A DNA stretch of 64,000 bases, taken from positions 2,170,001-2,234,000 of the forward strand of contig CP102255.1 in assembly GCA_025146135.1 (NCBI GenBank). The letters run 5' to 3'. The notes below the pieces were generated by a model. The model was not told the origin of the DNA. It worked only from the letters and a program-made list of their open reading frames with translations, and did not search any database. The position numbers and the translations under genes were made by a program. Shown here in pieces: positions 17,725 to 26,669 of this stretch; position 1 is the stretch's first letter; each line of letters opens with the position of its first letter. Origin of the DNA: Anaerotruncus colihominis. GTDB lineage: Bacteria > Bacillota > Clostridia > Oscillospirales > Ruminococcaceae.

Positions 17725-18564
17725 TTACTCATCTTTTTTACCTTTTTTGCCCTTTTTAGAAAGGCCCTTGGCTGCAAGGAATCCTGGAATCAGCTGCGTC
17801 AGCTTTTCTTCAATAAACTTTGGGTTGTCGCCCGCCTGAATCGCCTGAACACCTTCAACGACGATCATTTTGCACAAATATTCTTCTTCATGGCGAACGC
17901 GCAGCTTATTTGAAATCGGCGTAAAGATCAGATTGGAAAGAATAGTACCATAGAAGGTCGTAACGAGCGCCAACGCCATAGCCGGGGCGATCGCATCGGG
18001 ATCATCAAGACTTTTCAACAGGTTGATTAGACCCATCAAGGTACCGATCATACCGAAGGCCGGTGCATAGGCCGAAGCTTTATCATAAAAGGCACGGTCC
18101 TGCGCATGGCGTTCATCGAGGTAATCAAGCTCTGTCTCCAAAAGCGTTTTGACCTTTTCCGGGTCTACCGCATCGACAATCAGCATCATACTGTTGCGCA
18201 AAAATGGGTCGCTTTTTTTCCCCTTCTTTTTGTCACCGTCATCCTGCAACTTACCTTCCAAAGAAAGCAATCCGTTGATGCGCGCTTCAGTAGCAAGCTC
18301 GACAATCTGTGAAATATAATCCTGCGGCACAAACTTGGTGGGAAAAAGAATGATCTTCAGATGCCGCGGAATTTTCTTGAAAATACTGAATGGGAAAGAA
18401 ACCATCAAAGCGACAATAACGCCGCCGAGCACAACCGCGATACTGGGAGCATCATAAAAATTTTTCAGATTTTCCCAAACGATTCCTGTATCTGCGTCAA
18501 AAACAATTCCAAATAAAATTACTCCTATGCCGCCGAGCCATCCTAAAACAGACAAAAAATCCAT
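17725..18564 (-). CDS. motA: Flagellar stator protein MotA
   Basis: Stator ion-channel subunit that pushes on FliG. It has four transmembrane helices, the cytoplasmic loop (residues about 84-160, ATEARINGLLSLEG) and the channel helix with YAPAFGMIGTLMGLI, including the conserved Pro. A C-terminal cytoplasmic tail contains VVEGVQAIQAGDNPKFIEEKL and ends in a Lys/Gly-rich stretch. The same two cytoplasmic segments reappear without membrane helices in the small protein at 29239-29694. Confidence 0.95.
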   Translation of the reverse strand: MDFLSVLGWLGGIGVILFGIVFDADTGIVWENLKNFYDAPSIAVVLGGVIVALMVSFPFSIFKKIPRHLKIILFPTKFVPQDYISQIVELATEARINGLLSLEGKLQDDGDKKKGKKSDPFLRNSMMLIVDAVDPEKVKTLLETELDYLDERHAQDRAFYDKASAYAPAFGMIGTLMGLINLLKSLDDPDAIAPAMALALVTTFYGTILSNLIFTPISNKLRVRHEEEYLCKMIVVEGVQAIQAGDNPKFIEEKLTQLIPGFLAAKGLSKKGKKGKKDE

Positions 18565-18605
18565 ACGTTTGTCTCATCCTCTTTATAACTTAATTACGGG
18601 AATAA

Positions 18606-18794
18606 TCAAAACCTCTGATAGATTTTCCGTTTAAAATCAATGGTTTTGTCAATTACTTCCTGCATCGACTCGCGTACAATATACAGGTCCCCATTTGTCA
18701 GGGAAATCGTCGTGTCTGGATTTTCAGAAATGGTTTCAATTAAATCACAATTCAAGACAAATCTTTCACCCTTGAGCTTGGTAACAACGATCAT
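18606..18794 (-). CDS. flbD: Flagellar protein FlbD (SwrD)
   Basis: Small protein of 62 residues found beside flgE and motAB in Firmicutes; its SwrD homologue in Bacillus increases flagellar motor power. MIVVTKLKGERFVLNCDLIETI, split here as MIVVTKLKGE and NCDLIETI, is the family signature. The ATG at 18794 is supported by AGAAGGAAAG just upstream; the longer frame to 18890 would begin inside a hairpin and has no ribosome site. Confidence 0.92.
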   Translation of the reverse strand: MIVVTKLKGERFVLNCDLIETISENPDTTISLTNGDLYIVRESMQEVIDKTIDFKRKIYQRF

Positions 18795-18860
18795 GGTTCT
18801 TTCCTTCTTTCCATGTTTTCTTTCCATCCGCAATAAACAGACATACGATGCGTGTTGATC

Positions 18861-18908
18861 GCGCGCAGGCAAACGGATATGAGCCTTCATATCCGTTTGC
18901 CTGCGCGC
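18861..18908 (-). repeat. Perfect 22-bp hairpin between flgE and flbD
   Basis: Left arm 18861-18882 is the exact reverse complement of 18887-18908, with the 4-base loop GCCT. It lies inside the operon and has no following T-run on the transcribed strand, so it is not a standard terminator. It could shield or process the mRNA between flgE and flbD, or be an inserted palindromic element. Confidence 0.85.
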
Positions 18909-18928
18909 CGAAGGGCCGGCCCTTCGGC
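18907..18928. repeat. 22-base perfect palindrome next to the large hairpin
   Basis: A self-complementary GC-rich stretch centred on GGGCC|GGCCC directly adjoins the 22-bp hairpin and lies 21 bases after the flgE stop. As RNA it would form a second stem. Two stacked palindromes of this quality are unlike any other intergenic gap in the operon. Confidence 0.8.
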
Positions 18929-18948
18929 ACGCGGCAAATTACAAAAAA

Positions 18949-20631
18949 TTAACGTTTGAGATTAATTAGTTCTTCAAGCATGGTATCCGATACCGTAATC
19001 AAACGGGAATTCGCCTGGAAGCCCCTCTGTGTTACGATCATGTCTGAAAACTCCTGTGAAAGATCGACATTGGACATCTCCAACGCGCTGTTTTTTAGCG
19101 CGCCTGTGCCATCCTCACCGGGAACTGCATATTTCGCCTTGCCGGAATTGTCGGTCGCAGTGAAATAACTGTTGCCTGCCTGGTCAAGGCCCTGCGGATT
19201 ATCGAAGTTTGCAAGATCGATACGCCCGACAATGATATCTTTTCCGGCGTTCTGCGCACGGATGATACCGTCGGCGCCAATTGCGATGCCGGTCAGATTC
19301 ATCAGCGACTGCGGACCGCCTTCAGTGCCGCCCTCAAGCAGGAAATCCTTGCTACCAAGACCGATATTCCCGGAAGGCGTCTGCGGCGTCGCAGTGCCAA
19401 GCGCTGTGCCTGCGGCCGGAAACGTATAAGTGTCATCAGCAGGATTATCAGGAGTACCGTTGTCATTTTTTTCATAAAAACTAGACGGAATACGCAGGTC
19501 AAAGCTATCATTCGGGTCCGCACCGGCAGCATTATTCACCAGATGTACGCCAGCTGAATTCGTCAACTGCGCATAGGTCAAATCAGCCATTGTATAAGTA
19601 ACTGCCTGGCCCGCGGCATTCGTACCGGTCACGGTGACTGTGTAGCGGGAATCTGCACTGTCCGGAGCCGTCGTATTATTCGCCGGCGCTGTACGCTGGA
19701 TTTCAAACGTCAAGTTTCCGCTCGCGCTGAATGCCGAACCGTAGCTTTTAACAGCATACCCGGTCTTCAAAGCGCCATCAAATACGATTTTTCCACCAGT
19801 CGGTCCTCTGTCGCTGTTAACAATTTGCTCACCGGTGAGCGGTCCGGCCGGCTCTGGATCGGCCGTGATCGTGAAAAGTCCAGCCGGATGCTCCACGCCG
19901 CCGCGCGCGTCTGTAATCGCCTTGTTAACCTCGTCCATAAATGCGGACAAGCTGGCAAACTGTGCGGTTGGATTGACCTTGACAGCGATGCTGTTGCCGT
20001 CTACCACAACACGTATATTCTGACCAGTCGGCATCTCGTTGTCGAGCGAGAAGTTGAAATTAACGTTTCCGGCCGTCGTATAGTTTGTAGCGCTTAAGGT
20101 ATACTCCACGTTTTGGATCGTCTGCACCTTGGAGCCTGCGGCCGGCTCGAGCGGGTCAAGCTCCACCTTAATTTTACTATTGCCCGGGGCTTTGCCGATG
20201 ACATCCGGCCCCTGGGTGCCGAGCACAAAATAACCGTTCAGATCAACCAGATAACCTGTCGCCTGGTCGATATCCAGCATGCCAGCGCGTGTATAAAATT
20301 TATTTCCGTCGCTGTCCTGTACCTGGAAGAAGCCGTCTCCTGTAATGGCGCAGTCAAGCGGCTGTCCGGTTGAAGTCATCGACGACTGTGTCATCAGCTT
20401 ATCGATGCTCGCAATCTGTGAACCGTAGCCGACGCCGGACGGGCTGACGCCGCCGCGCGTAGACGTGCCGGCCGACGCGTTGCGGATATTCTGATAGAAC
20501 ATATCGCGGAAGGTAACACGGCTCGATTTAAAGCCATATGTATTGACGTTGGCAATATTGTTACCAATTACGTCCATCCGCTGCTGGTGGGATTTCATAC
20601 CTGCCACACCGGAATACATGGATCTAACCAT
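18949..20631 (-). CDS. flgE: Flagellar hook protein FlgE
   Basis: Subunit of the hook. The N-terminal rod signature MVRSMYSGVAGMKSHQQRMD with VIGNNIANVNTYGFKSSR, and the C-terminal SNVDLSQEFSDMIVTQRGFQ with NSRLITVSDTMLEELINLKR-like ending, are textbook. At 560 residues it is longer than minimal FlgE; the extra length is a variable Thr/Ala/Asp-rich middle (about residues 150-440) likely exposed on the hook surface. AAGGAGA precedes the ATG. Confidence 0.95.
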   Translation of the reverse strand: MVRSMYSGVAGMKSHQQRMDVIGNNIANVNTYGFKSSRVTFRDMFYQNIRNASAGTSTRGGVSPSGVGYGSQIASIDKLMTQSSMTSTGQPLDCAITGDGFFQVQDSDGNKFYTRAGMLDIDQATGYLVDLNGYFVLGTQGPDVIGKAPGNSKIKVELDPLEPAAGSKVQTIQNVEYTLSATNYTTAGNVNFNFSLDNEMPTGQNIRVVVDGNSIAVKVNPTAQFASLSAFMDEVNKAITDARGGVEHPAGLFTITADPEPAGPLTGEQIVNSDRGPTGGKIVFDGALKTGYAVKSYGSAFSASGNLTFEIQRTAPANNTTAPDSADSRYTVTVTGTNAAGQAVTYTMADLTYAQLTNSAGVHLVNNAAGADPNDSFDLRIPSSFYEKNDNGTPDNPADDTYTFPAAGTALGTATPQTPSGNIGLGSKDFLLEGGTEGGPQSLMNLTGIAIGADGIIRAQNAGKDIIVGRIDLANFDNPQGLDQAGNSYFTATDNSGKAKYAVPGEDGTGALKNSALEMSNVDLSQEFSDMIVTQRGFQANSRLITVSDTMLEELINLKR

Positions 20632-20707
20632 ATCAAAAAATCTCCTTTTTCGGAACCGGCGGGCTTATCAATCGATCAAAGCCCGCGTTGACCCCCATCA
20701 GGTCCAG

Positions 20708-21109
20708 TCAAACAATTACGGTTCCATTGATATTTGTGATCGCACTGCCGCGCAGATCATTTCCGCCAAGCGTTGTGATCACAGTGCCGTTTTTTACGCT
20801 GACAATAAATGCTGTTGAATCAACAATAATTAGCGTATCGTCCATTCCCTTTTCACGTGCGATTCGCACACCTTTGTCGAGCCTCGCAAGGCTGTCCTGG
20901 CTGAGTGTGATGCTCCGCTCCTGCACACGTGCGGCCGCATGCTTGGAAAAGGACAAATTGCTGGTTTTGGCAACCTGCTCGTCAAGAATCTTTTTAAACG
21001 ACTCCTGGCTTTGAGGAGCCTGTTCCTTTTGCGGGGATGCTGGCCGCACCGCCGGCGTACCGGTAACAACCGGCATATACAGCCTGCTTTGCATCAGGTA
21101 GCTGTCCAT
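20708..21109 (-). CDS. Flagellar operon protein (FlgD-FlgE intergenic family)
   Basis: Conserved small protein found between flgD and flgE in many Firmicutes and usually annotated only as a flagellar operon protein. It has a Gln/Pro-rich N-terminal 45 residues, then a compact domain beginning SFKKILDEQ and SKHAAARVQERSI, and ending in a beta-rich TAFIVSVKNGTVIT. Two ATGs are adjacent (21112 and 21109); the second has better spacing from AAGGAG. Function is unknown; a role near hook assembly is inferred from position. Confidence 0.8.
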   Translation of the reverse strand: MDSYLMQSRLYMPVVTGTPAVRPASPQKEQAPQSQESFKKILDEQVAKTSNLSFSKHAAARVQERSITLSQDSLARLDKGVRIAREKGMDDTLIIVDSTAFIVSVKNGTVITTLGGNDLRGSAITNINGTVIV

Positions 21110-21133
21110 CATCCCACTCCTTTCCCGGGTACT

Positions 21134-21883
21134 TTAAAACGCTCTAAAATAAAGCGTCTCGGCCGCTTCCTCAGCGCTGCCCGAATCTTCCCCATCCGCA
21201 TCGTCCTTGTCGGCCGACCCAACGCCGGTTACCTCGTCAAGCGAATACCACTCGCCGTCGATCATCAATTTGTAGCCGTCCTCTGTGGAGATTTCCTCGA
21301 CAATTCCCGTGATGGTATCGCCATCATGCTTCACGGTTACATTCTTTCCGATCAGTGAGACAAGATATGCTGTCTGGTCGTTTTTATTGTTTGTCGAACC
21401 GGAAGATTCAGAATTGTTGATCTCCATGATCTCCGACAGCGAGAACGTCTGGCCATTGACTGTAATCTGGTAGGAATTATCAACAAGCGATACCTTGCTG
21501 ATCGGCCCAGTTTCCTTAATCAGCGCGCCGCTGACCGCAAATTTGGCGGCTGTGACGTTTGTACCAACGAGCGAAAGCGCATAATTGTTCTTCATGTTTG
21601 CGGCTAGCTCCTGCATCTGCGACATCGTCGCAAACTGCGCGAGCTGTGTGACATACTGTGTGTCGTCCACCGGATTCATGAAGTCCTGATTCTGTAGCTG
21701 CGCAACCATCAGGCTGAGAAAATCGTCCACGGAAACGCCCATATCGTTCTCATCCTCGAACACGGCGTTCCAGACCTGCCCTGTCTGTGTTGTACTCTGT
21801 GTGCTGTTCGTCTTTCCGTCCGAATTCATGATATTATGCATCCATTCGTCGCGAAAGCCGCCCGCGCCTGAAACTGAAGACAT
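21134..21883 (-). CDS. flgD: Hook-capping protein FlgD
   Basis: Scaffold at the hook tip needed for FlgE polymerisation. The N-terminal conserved block DDFLSLMVAQLQNQDFMNP followed by TQYVTQLAQFATMSQMQEL is complete. The middle holds the tudor/Fn3-like core; the C-terminus ends in an acidic Asp/Glu/Ser run. AAAGGAGG precedes the ATG. It sits between fliK and the flagellar operon protein. Confidence 0.93.
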   Translation of the reverse strand: MSSVSGAGGFRDEWMHNIMNSDGKTNSTQSTTQTGQVWNAVFEDENDMGVSVDDFLSLMVAQLQNQDFMNPVDDTQYVTQLAQFATMSQMQELAANMKNNYALSLVGTNVTAAKFAVSGALIKETGPISKVSLVDNSYQITVNGQTFSLSEIMEINNSESSGSTNNKNDQTAYLVSLIGKNVTVKHDGDTITGIVEEISTEDGYKLMIDGEWYSLDEVTGVGSADKDDADGEDSGSAEEAAETLYFRAF

Positions 21884-21904
21884 AATTCGTCCGACCTCCT
21901 TTCA

Positions 21905-23005
21905 TCAAATGTAGACATCCAGATTGTCGTCCTCGACAACCAGCTCCGGCTGCATGGAAATTTCATCGATCGAATCATCCATCCGCGCACCTCTGTGTGA
22001 TGCATGAGACTGCTCCTGACCGCCGAACTGCTGGTGATGATATCCATCCTCATTGAACGCTGCATACTGCGCGGCAGCCTCTGCGGCCTGCGGCGCCACC
22101 GAAATCTGTGTGACCTCGGCCTGCAAGGGACGCAGCGCATTTTGCAGTGCCGCAACTTCATTGCTGATCAGCCTGGCCACCTGCGGGCTTGACGCGAGAA
22201 TACTCAATGCAATGCTGTTTTCCTTTTGAACCAGCTTGACTGTGATTTCACCAAGGCCATCCGGCTTGAGCTTGACGACAAATTCGTCCCTGTTTGCCGC
22301 ATAGTTTTCCTGAATGCCCGTTTTCAACTGCTCCAAAATATTACGGGCCTCCGGCTGCGGCGCCTGCTCTGCCTTTTGGACATTGACAGCCGGTTCAAAC
22401 CGACGCGCATCCACCTGGGCCTGCAAAGCATCCACATCGATCGGCTCGGACATGCGTTCGCTCGCCGTACTCGCCAGCTTTTGGCGCGCCTCATAGATCG
22501 CGCTTTGGAAATTTCCGCGGCCCTGCATAAGCGACATATCCGCGCTCTTGCCATCCTGCGGCTGTCCCATCGCCCGGCGTGTTTCTGAAACGACCTCAAA
22601 GACAACCGGCTCCTCCTGCTCGCCCTTGGGCTGCTCCTGCTGCACCGGCGCAGGAATCAGCATATTCTGCCGGCCGACATTTCCGGCCGCAGCAGCCTGC
22701 TCCGGCGTCAGCTCAATACCCATCTGGCTCAACAGCTCCTGTGCCTGGGGATTTCCTGAAAGCAACAGCTCCGCCATCATCTGCATAGCAAGATTTGTGC
22801 CTTCCTCCTCATCCTGCTTTTGAACCGCGTCCATCTGCTGCATCAGCATCGCAAAATTTTCTTCATCTCCGGCTCCGCCGAGCAATTGCTGGATCAGCGC
22901 CGCAAACGCGTCGGAGCCGGCCGCCTGCTGTCCAAACAGCTCCCGCAGCCCTTTGACCGCACTGCTGTTTGTCATGACTGCATCCTGTATTGCCAATTGA
23001 TTCAT
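21905..23005 (-). CDS. fliK: Flagellar hook-length control protein FliK
   Basis: Exported ruler that sets hook length and triggers the FlhB switch. The N-terminal two thirds is a low-complexity Gln/Ala/Met/Glu-rich region, as expected for FliK. The C-terminal Flg_hook domain (about residues 235-330) has the signature VKLKPDGLGEITVKL and repeated amphipathic helices. AAAGGAGG lies 9 bases before ATG. A second, unrelated-looking FliK-like protein is encoded at 58021-59418. Confidence 0.9.
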   Translation of the reverse strand: MNQLAIQDAVMTNSSAVKGLRELFGQQAAGSDAFAALIQQLLGGAGDEENFAMLMQQMDAVQKQDEEEGTNLAMQMMAELLLSGNPQAQELLSQMGIELTPEQAAAAGNVGRQNMLIPAPVQQEQPKGEQEEPVVFEVVSETRRAMGQPQDGKSADMSLMQGRGNFQSAIYEARQKLASTASERMSEPIDVDALQAQVDARRFEPAVNVQKAEQAPQPEARNILEQLKTGIQENYAANRDEFVVKLKPDGLGEITVKLVQKENSIALSILASSPQVARLISNEVAALQNALRPLQAEVTQISVAPQAAEAAAQYAAFNEDGYHHQQFGGQEQSHASHRGARMDDSIDEISMQPELVVEDDNLDVYI

Positions 23006-23040
23006 CTTGTTTTCACCTCCTTTCAGTGGATTTTATACGT

Positions 23041-23499
23041 TTATTCCTGCGCCTGCGACTGGGTCACAATGCGCCGTGACGAGACGAATTCCTCGATTTC
23101 AAGCTCCTCCGCCTTCATCACCATCTTCCTATATTCTTCAAGCTGCTTATCCTGGAGTTTATCCAGCTTTGAAACCTCCTGTGTCGCCTGTACAACCACC
23201 TGTACCTGACGCTTGACTTCCAGCTTTGCCAGTGCCTGTTCCTTTTTAAGCTGCTCGATCTGGCGGCGAATATTGGTCCTTTGCGACTCATACGACAACA
23301 ATTGGAACGCTGTAATTCCACGCTCCTGCTCCTGCCGCATCGTCACTGAAATTTTATCAAGCTCCCGCAGCAGCGATTCAATATGGTCATCAATCTCCTG
23401 CTTTTTTTTGCGCAGCAGCGCAAGCTTATTTTTTTCCTCGTCCAACAGCTGGTCCTTATAATCGAGCATCCGGCCCAAAGTGAATTTGAATTTCTTCAT
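23041..23499 (-). CDS. fliJ: Flagellar export protein FliJ
   Basis: Coiled-coil stalk protein that links the FliI ATPase to FlhA. Starting at MKKFKFTLGRMLDYKDQL, the conserved FliJ opening, the chain is almost all heptad-rich helix with frequent Lys/Glu/Gln. ATG at 23499 is preferred over the upstream in-frame option because it begins with the family N-terminus and AGGAGG is upstream. It follows fliI immediately. Confidence 0.92.
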   Translation of the reverse strand: MKKFKFTLGRMLDYKDQLLDEEKNKLALLRKKKQEIDDHIESLLRELDKISVTMRQEQERGITAFQLLSYESQRTNIRRQIEQLKKEQALAKLEVKRQVQVVVQATQEVSKLDKLQDKQLEEYRKMVMKAEELEIEEFVSSRRIVTQSQAQE

Positions 23500-23542
23500 T
23501 TTCACATATCCTCCTTCACTCAATCACTCCGACTGCACAAGC

Positions 23543-24856
23543 CTACTTTATAATATCCAACATCATCTGGATAGTATCGTTAAAATCGACTTTGACATCG
23601 ACAGCCTGCTGGAGCAGCTTGTTGATCTGATCAATATGGCGCATCGCCTCGTCAAGCTCCGGGTTGCTGCCGCCTTTATAGGCGCCAATGGAAATCAGGT
23701 CCTGATTTTCCTGATAAATTGAAAGCATGGCGCGCAGCCTGCCTGCCGCGAAATTATGCTCTGGTGTGGCAATGCCGGCCATCAAGCGACTGATACTCGC
23801 AAGTACGTCGATGGCCGGATAATGGTTCTTCATGGCAACCTTGCGCGACAGAACAATATGTCCATCCACAATACCGCGCACGGTATCTGAAATTGGTTCG
23901 TTTGTATCGTCACCCTCGACGAGCACCGTATAAATGCCCGTGATGGAACCGTGCTCGAAGTTTCCGGAACGTTCGAGAAGCTTGGGAAGCGCCGAATAAA
24001 TTGAAGGCGTATAACCGCGTGCGACCGGCGGCTCTCCAACGCTCAATCCGATTTCACGCTGCGCCATGCAAAAGCGCGTCAATGAATCCATCATCAGGAG
24101 CACGTCCTTGCCCTGATCGCGGAAATATTCCGCAATCGCGGTCGCGGTCAACGCACATTTGGAACGCATCATCGCAGGCGTGTCGGATGTTGCGACAACA
24201 AGCACCGAACGCTTGACGCCTTCCGGACCCAGGTCGCGGTTGATAAACTCGACAACCTCGCGGCCGCGTTCCCCCACCAGGGCGATAACATTGACATCCG
24301 CCTTGATATTGCGGGCGATCATACCCATCAATGTGCTTTTTCCAACGCCGCTTCCTGCGAAAATCCCCATCCTCTGGCCTTTTCCGATTGTCAAAAGGCC
24401 ATCGATTGCTTTAATTCCAATTTCAATCACATCAGTAATCGGCGGACGGTCCATAGGGTTGGAATACGTTCCGTTGATTGAATAACTCTCGCCCGATTGA
24501 AATGCAGGCCCACCGTCGATTGGATTACCCATCGCATCAACCGTGCGGCCGATCAGCTCATCACTCATGCGGAGCGTCAGGCTTTGGCCTGTCGGGATCA
24601 CTACGCTGCCAAAGCCGATTCCTGTAACGTCCTGATATGGCATAAGCTGTACAGAATTTCCCTTGAGTCCGACCGCTTCGGCAAGAATGCTGTTGTTTGC
24701 GTCAATCTGGATGTTGCAGACATCACCGATATTGCATGTAACGCCTGTCGCCTCCACCATCATACCGACGATTTTTTCAACCTTTCCATAATGCGCATAT
24801 AAATCGTTTAACCTGATCGCTCTGCGATAAGGTGCAATATCCACCACTCCAGCCAA
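23543..24856 (-). CDS. fliI: Flagellar export ATPase FliI
   Basis: Hexameric ATPase at the base of the export gate. Walker A GSGVGKST, Walker B LLMMDSLTRF and the family signature PPVARGYTPSIYSALP are present. 437 residues, normal. Translation probably starts at TTG (24856) with GGAGG seven bases upstream. The fliH-fliI-fliJ order is canonical. Confidence 0.96.
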   Translation of the reverse strand: MAGVVDIAPYRRAIRLNDLYAHYGKVEKIVGMMVEATGVTCNIGDVCNIQIDANNSILAEAVGLKGNSVQLMPYQDVTGIGFGSVVIPTGQSLTLRMSDELIGRTVDAMGNPIDGGPAFQSGESYSINGTYSNPMDRPPITDVIEIGIKAIDGLLTIGKGQRMGIFAGSGVGKSTLMGMIARNIKADVNVIALVGERGREVVEFINRDLGPEGVKRSVLVVATSDTPAMMRSKCALTATAIAEYFRDQGKDVLLMMDSLTRFCMAQREIGLSVGEPPVARGYTPSIYSALPKLLERSGNFEHGSITGIYTVLVEGDDTNEPISDTVRGIVDGHIVLSRKVAMKNHYPAIDVLASISRLMAGIATPEHNFAAGRLRAMLSIYQENQDLISIGAYKGGSNPELDEAMRHIDQINKLLQQAVDVKVDFNDTIQMMLDIIK

Positions 24857-24876
24857 AGCCCCACCTCCCCGGTTCG

Positions 24877-25674
24877 TTATTTAATCTGTCCGAACAGCTC
24901 CCGTACATTTTCGATCTGCACAGGAACAGATGCGTCAATAACCTCCTCCGGTGTATGCAATACACAGGCGCCCACCGGCGCGTCAACTGCCATCACGTCC
25001 ACGCGCGGCCCTCCGGCCGCCTGCTGTGCAAATTCCGTTTCGAGGCGCTCAATCAATCCCTGCATCTTATCTGAAACTTCAACAGAAATCCAATCCGCGT
25101 TCTTAACGGAGGAAACAGCCTGGTGCACAAGCTCAATCATTTCGCTGTCATCACGCACAATGCGCATGTTGAGCACCTTTTCAGCAATGTCCACAGCCAG
25201 CATGCTCAATCCGTCGCTGTATTTCTGAATAAATTGGCGCTGGCGAAGCTGAAGATCATCAAGCAGGCTGGAAACCTGCTGCAAACAATCGTCGATGCTT
25301 GCCTTCATCTGCTCATAGGCTGTTTCCCGTCCCTCCTTCGCTGCCTGCTCTTTCAAGAAAGCAGCGTCGGCACGCGCCTTTTCAAGCATTTCATCACGTT
25401 CCTGACGGGCACGGCGAAGAATTTTCTGCGAAATTTCTTCCGCATTTTCGCGGGCGCGCCGGATAGAAAGAAGCTCCGCCTCCTGTTCGGCAGTATGAAC
25501 CGTTTCCTTCTCAATTGTCTCCTGCGCCAGCTCCGGCGCCAATGCTTCGGGATTGTCCTGGTCCGGCGGGTCAACCGGCTTTGGCTTTGGCGGCGCGGGC
25601 ATATCTGCAATCAGCACAACGTCGTCAGAACAGACGGCATTACCCGGCTTAATCACCTTAAGCAATGATCTCAT
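24877..25674 (-). CDS. fliH: Flagellar assembly protein FliH
   Basis: Stator-like regulator of FliI that links it to the C-ring. The N-terminus is Pro/Lys-rich (MPAPPKPKPVDPPDQDN), the middle is a long charged coiled coil (about residues 60-150), and the C-terminal globular domain resembles the delta-subunit-like FliH C domain. The start at ATG 25674 overlaps the fliG stop by 17 bases; its ribosome site AAAGG is only 3 bases away, so the exact start is not certain. Confidence 0.88.
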   Translation of the reverse strand: MRSLLKVIKPGNAVCSDDVVLIADMPAPPKPKPVDPPDQDNPEALAPELAQETIEKETVHTAEQEAELLSIRRARENAEEISQKILRRARQERDEMLEKARADAAFLKEQAAKEGRETAYEQMKASIDDCLQQVSSLLDDLQLRQRQFIQKYSDGLSMLAVDIAEKVLNMRIVRDDSEMIELVHQAVSSVKNADWISVEVSDKMQGLIERLETEFAQQAAGGPRVDVMAVDAPVGACVLHTPEEVIDASVPVQIENVRELFGQIK

Positions 25675-26668
25675 CGTCCTTTCCGCGGGCGATGACAATC
25701 TCACCGCTCTCCTCAAGCTGACGGATCACGCCGACAATCTTCTGCTGCGCTTCCTCAACATCACGCATCCTGATATTATGCAGGTACTGGATATCGGTTT
25801 CGATGGTTTCGCGCATTCTCGAAGACATATTGCGCAGAATAACCTCCTTGACCTCCTCGTTCGAGGCTTTGAGCGCAATCGCCAGATCCTTTGTATCGAC
25901 CTCGCGGATGAAACGCTGTACAGCCATGCTGTCGAGATTTGCGATGTCTTCGAACACAAACATCAGCTTGCGGATCTCCTCGGCAAGCTCCGGATCGTTT
26001 TCGGACAACTCGTCAAAGACATACTTTTCCGTGCTGCGGTCGACATGATTCATGATGTCCGCAATGTAAGGCACGCCGCCGACCTCCATCTGATCGGTGG
26101 AAATAATCGAGGCAAAGCGTTTCTGCAAGGTTTCCTCAACAATAGCGACAATTCCAGGCATTACACCGCCCAGATCTGCGATGCGCTTAATGACATTGAT
26201 CTGGAGATGCTTGGGCAGCTCGGCGATGATCATTGAAGCCTGGTCGGAACGCGCATAGGAGAGCACCAGCGCAATCGTCTGCGGATGTTCATTTTGCAGG
26301 ATCATCTGAAGACTCTTATAGTCCGCCTTGCGGATAAATTCAAACGCCTGTGTTTTCAGGGACTTAGAAATGCGTGCCATGAACGAAGCGGCCTGCTCCG
26401 GCCCAAACGCCTTCTCAAGGACATCGCGGGCATAAATGGTGCCGCCCTCGTTGATAACCTTCTGCGTTACGCACAGCCCATAAAAATCTTCTATGGTTTC
26501 CTGCATCTCCTCCTCGGAGAGGCGGTCCATTTTTGCGATTTCGAGGGAAAGCTGTTCAACTTCTTCCTCTTTCAAAAATTTATAAATGTCCGAAGCGCGC
26601 TGCGCACCAAGAGAAATGATGATGACTGCCGCACGCTGCAAAGCTGTCAGCTTGCTTTTTGTCGCCAA
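25658..26668 (-). CDS. fliG: Flagellar motor switch protein FliG
   Basis: Rotor protein that receives torque from MotA. The N-terminal FliF-binding domain, the middle domain (EHPQTIALVLSYA) and the C-terminal torque helix with the charged set VFEDIANLDSMAVQRFIREVD are all present, as is the MSSRMRETIETDI end. It starts at TTG (26668) with GGGAGG nine bases upstream, just after the fliF stop. It is the likely target of both MotA and the soluble MotA-like protein. Confidence 0.96.
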   Translation of the reverse strand: MATKSKLTALQRAAVIIISLGAQRASDIYKFLKEEEVEQLSLEIAKMDRLSEEEMQETIEDFYGLCVTQKVINEGGTIYARDVLEKAFGPEQAASFMARISKSLKTQAFEFIRKADYKSLQMILQNEHPQTIALVLSYARSDQASMIIAELPKHLQINVIKRIADLGGVMPGIVAIVEETLQKRFASIISTDQMEVGGVPYIADIMNHVDRSTEKYVFDELSENDPELAEEIRKLMFVFEDIANLDSMAVQRFIREVDTKDLAIALKASNEEVKEVILRNMSSRMRETIETDIQYLHNIRMRDVEEAQQKIVGVIRQLEESGEIVIARGKDDEIIA

Positions 26669-26669
26669 A

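Noticed and set aside
18795..18890. N-terminal extension of FlbD to 18890
   Set aside because: The start would lie in the large hairpin, with no ribosome site, and the family begins at MIVVTKL.
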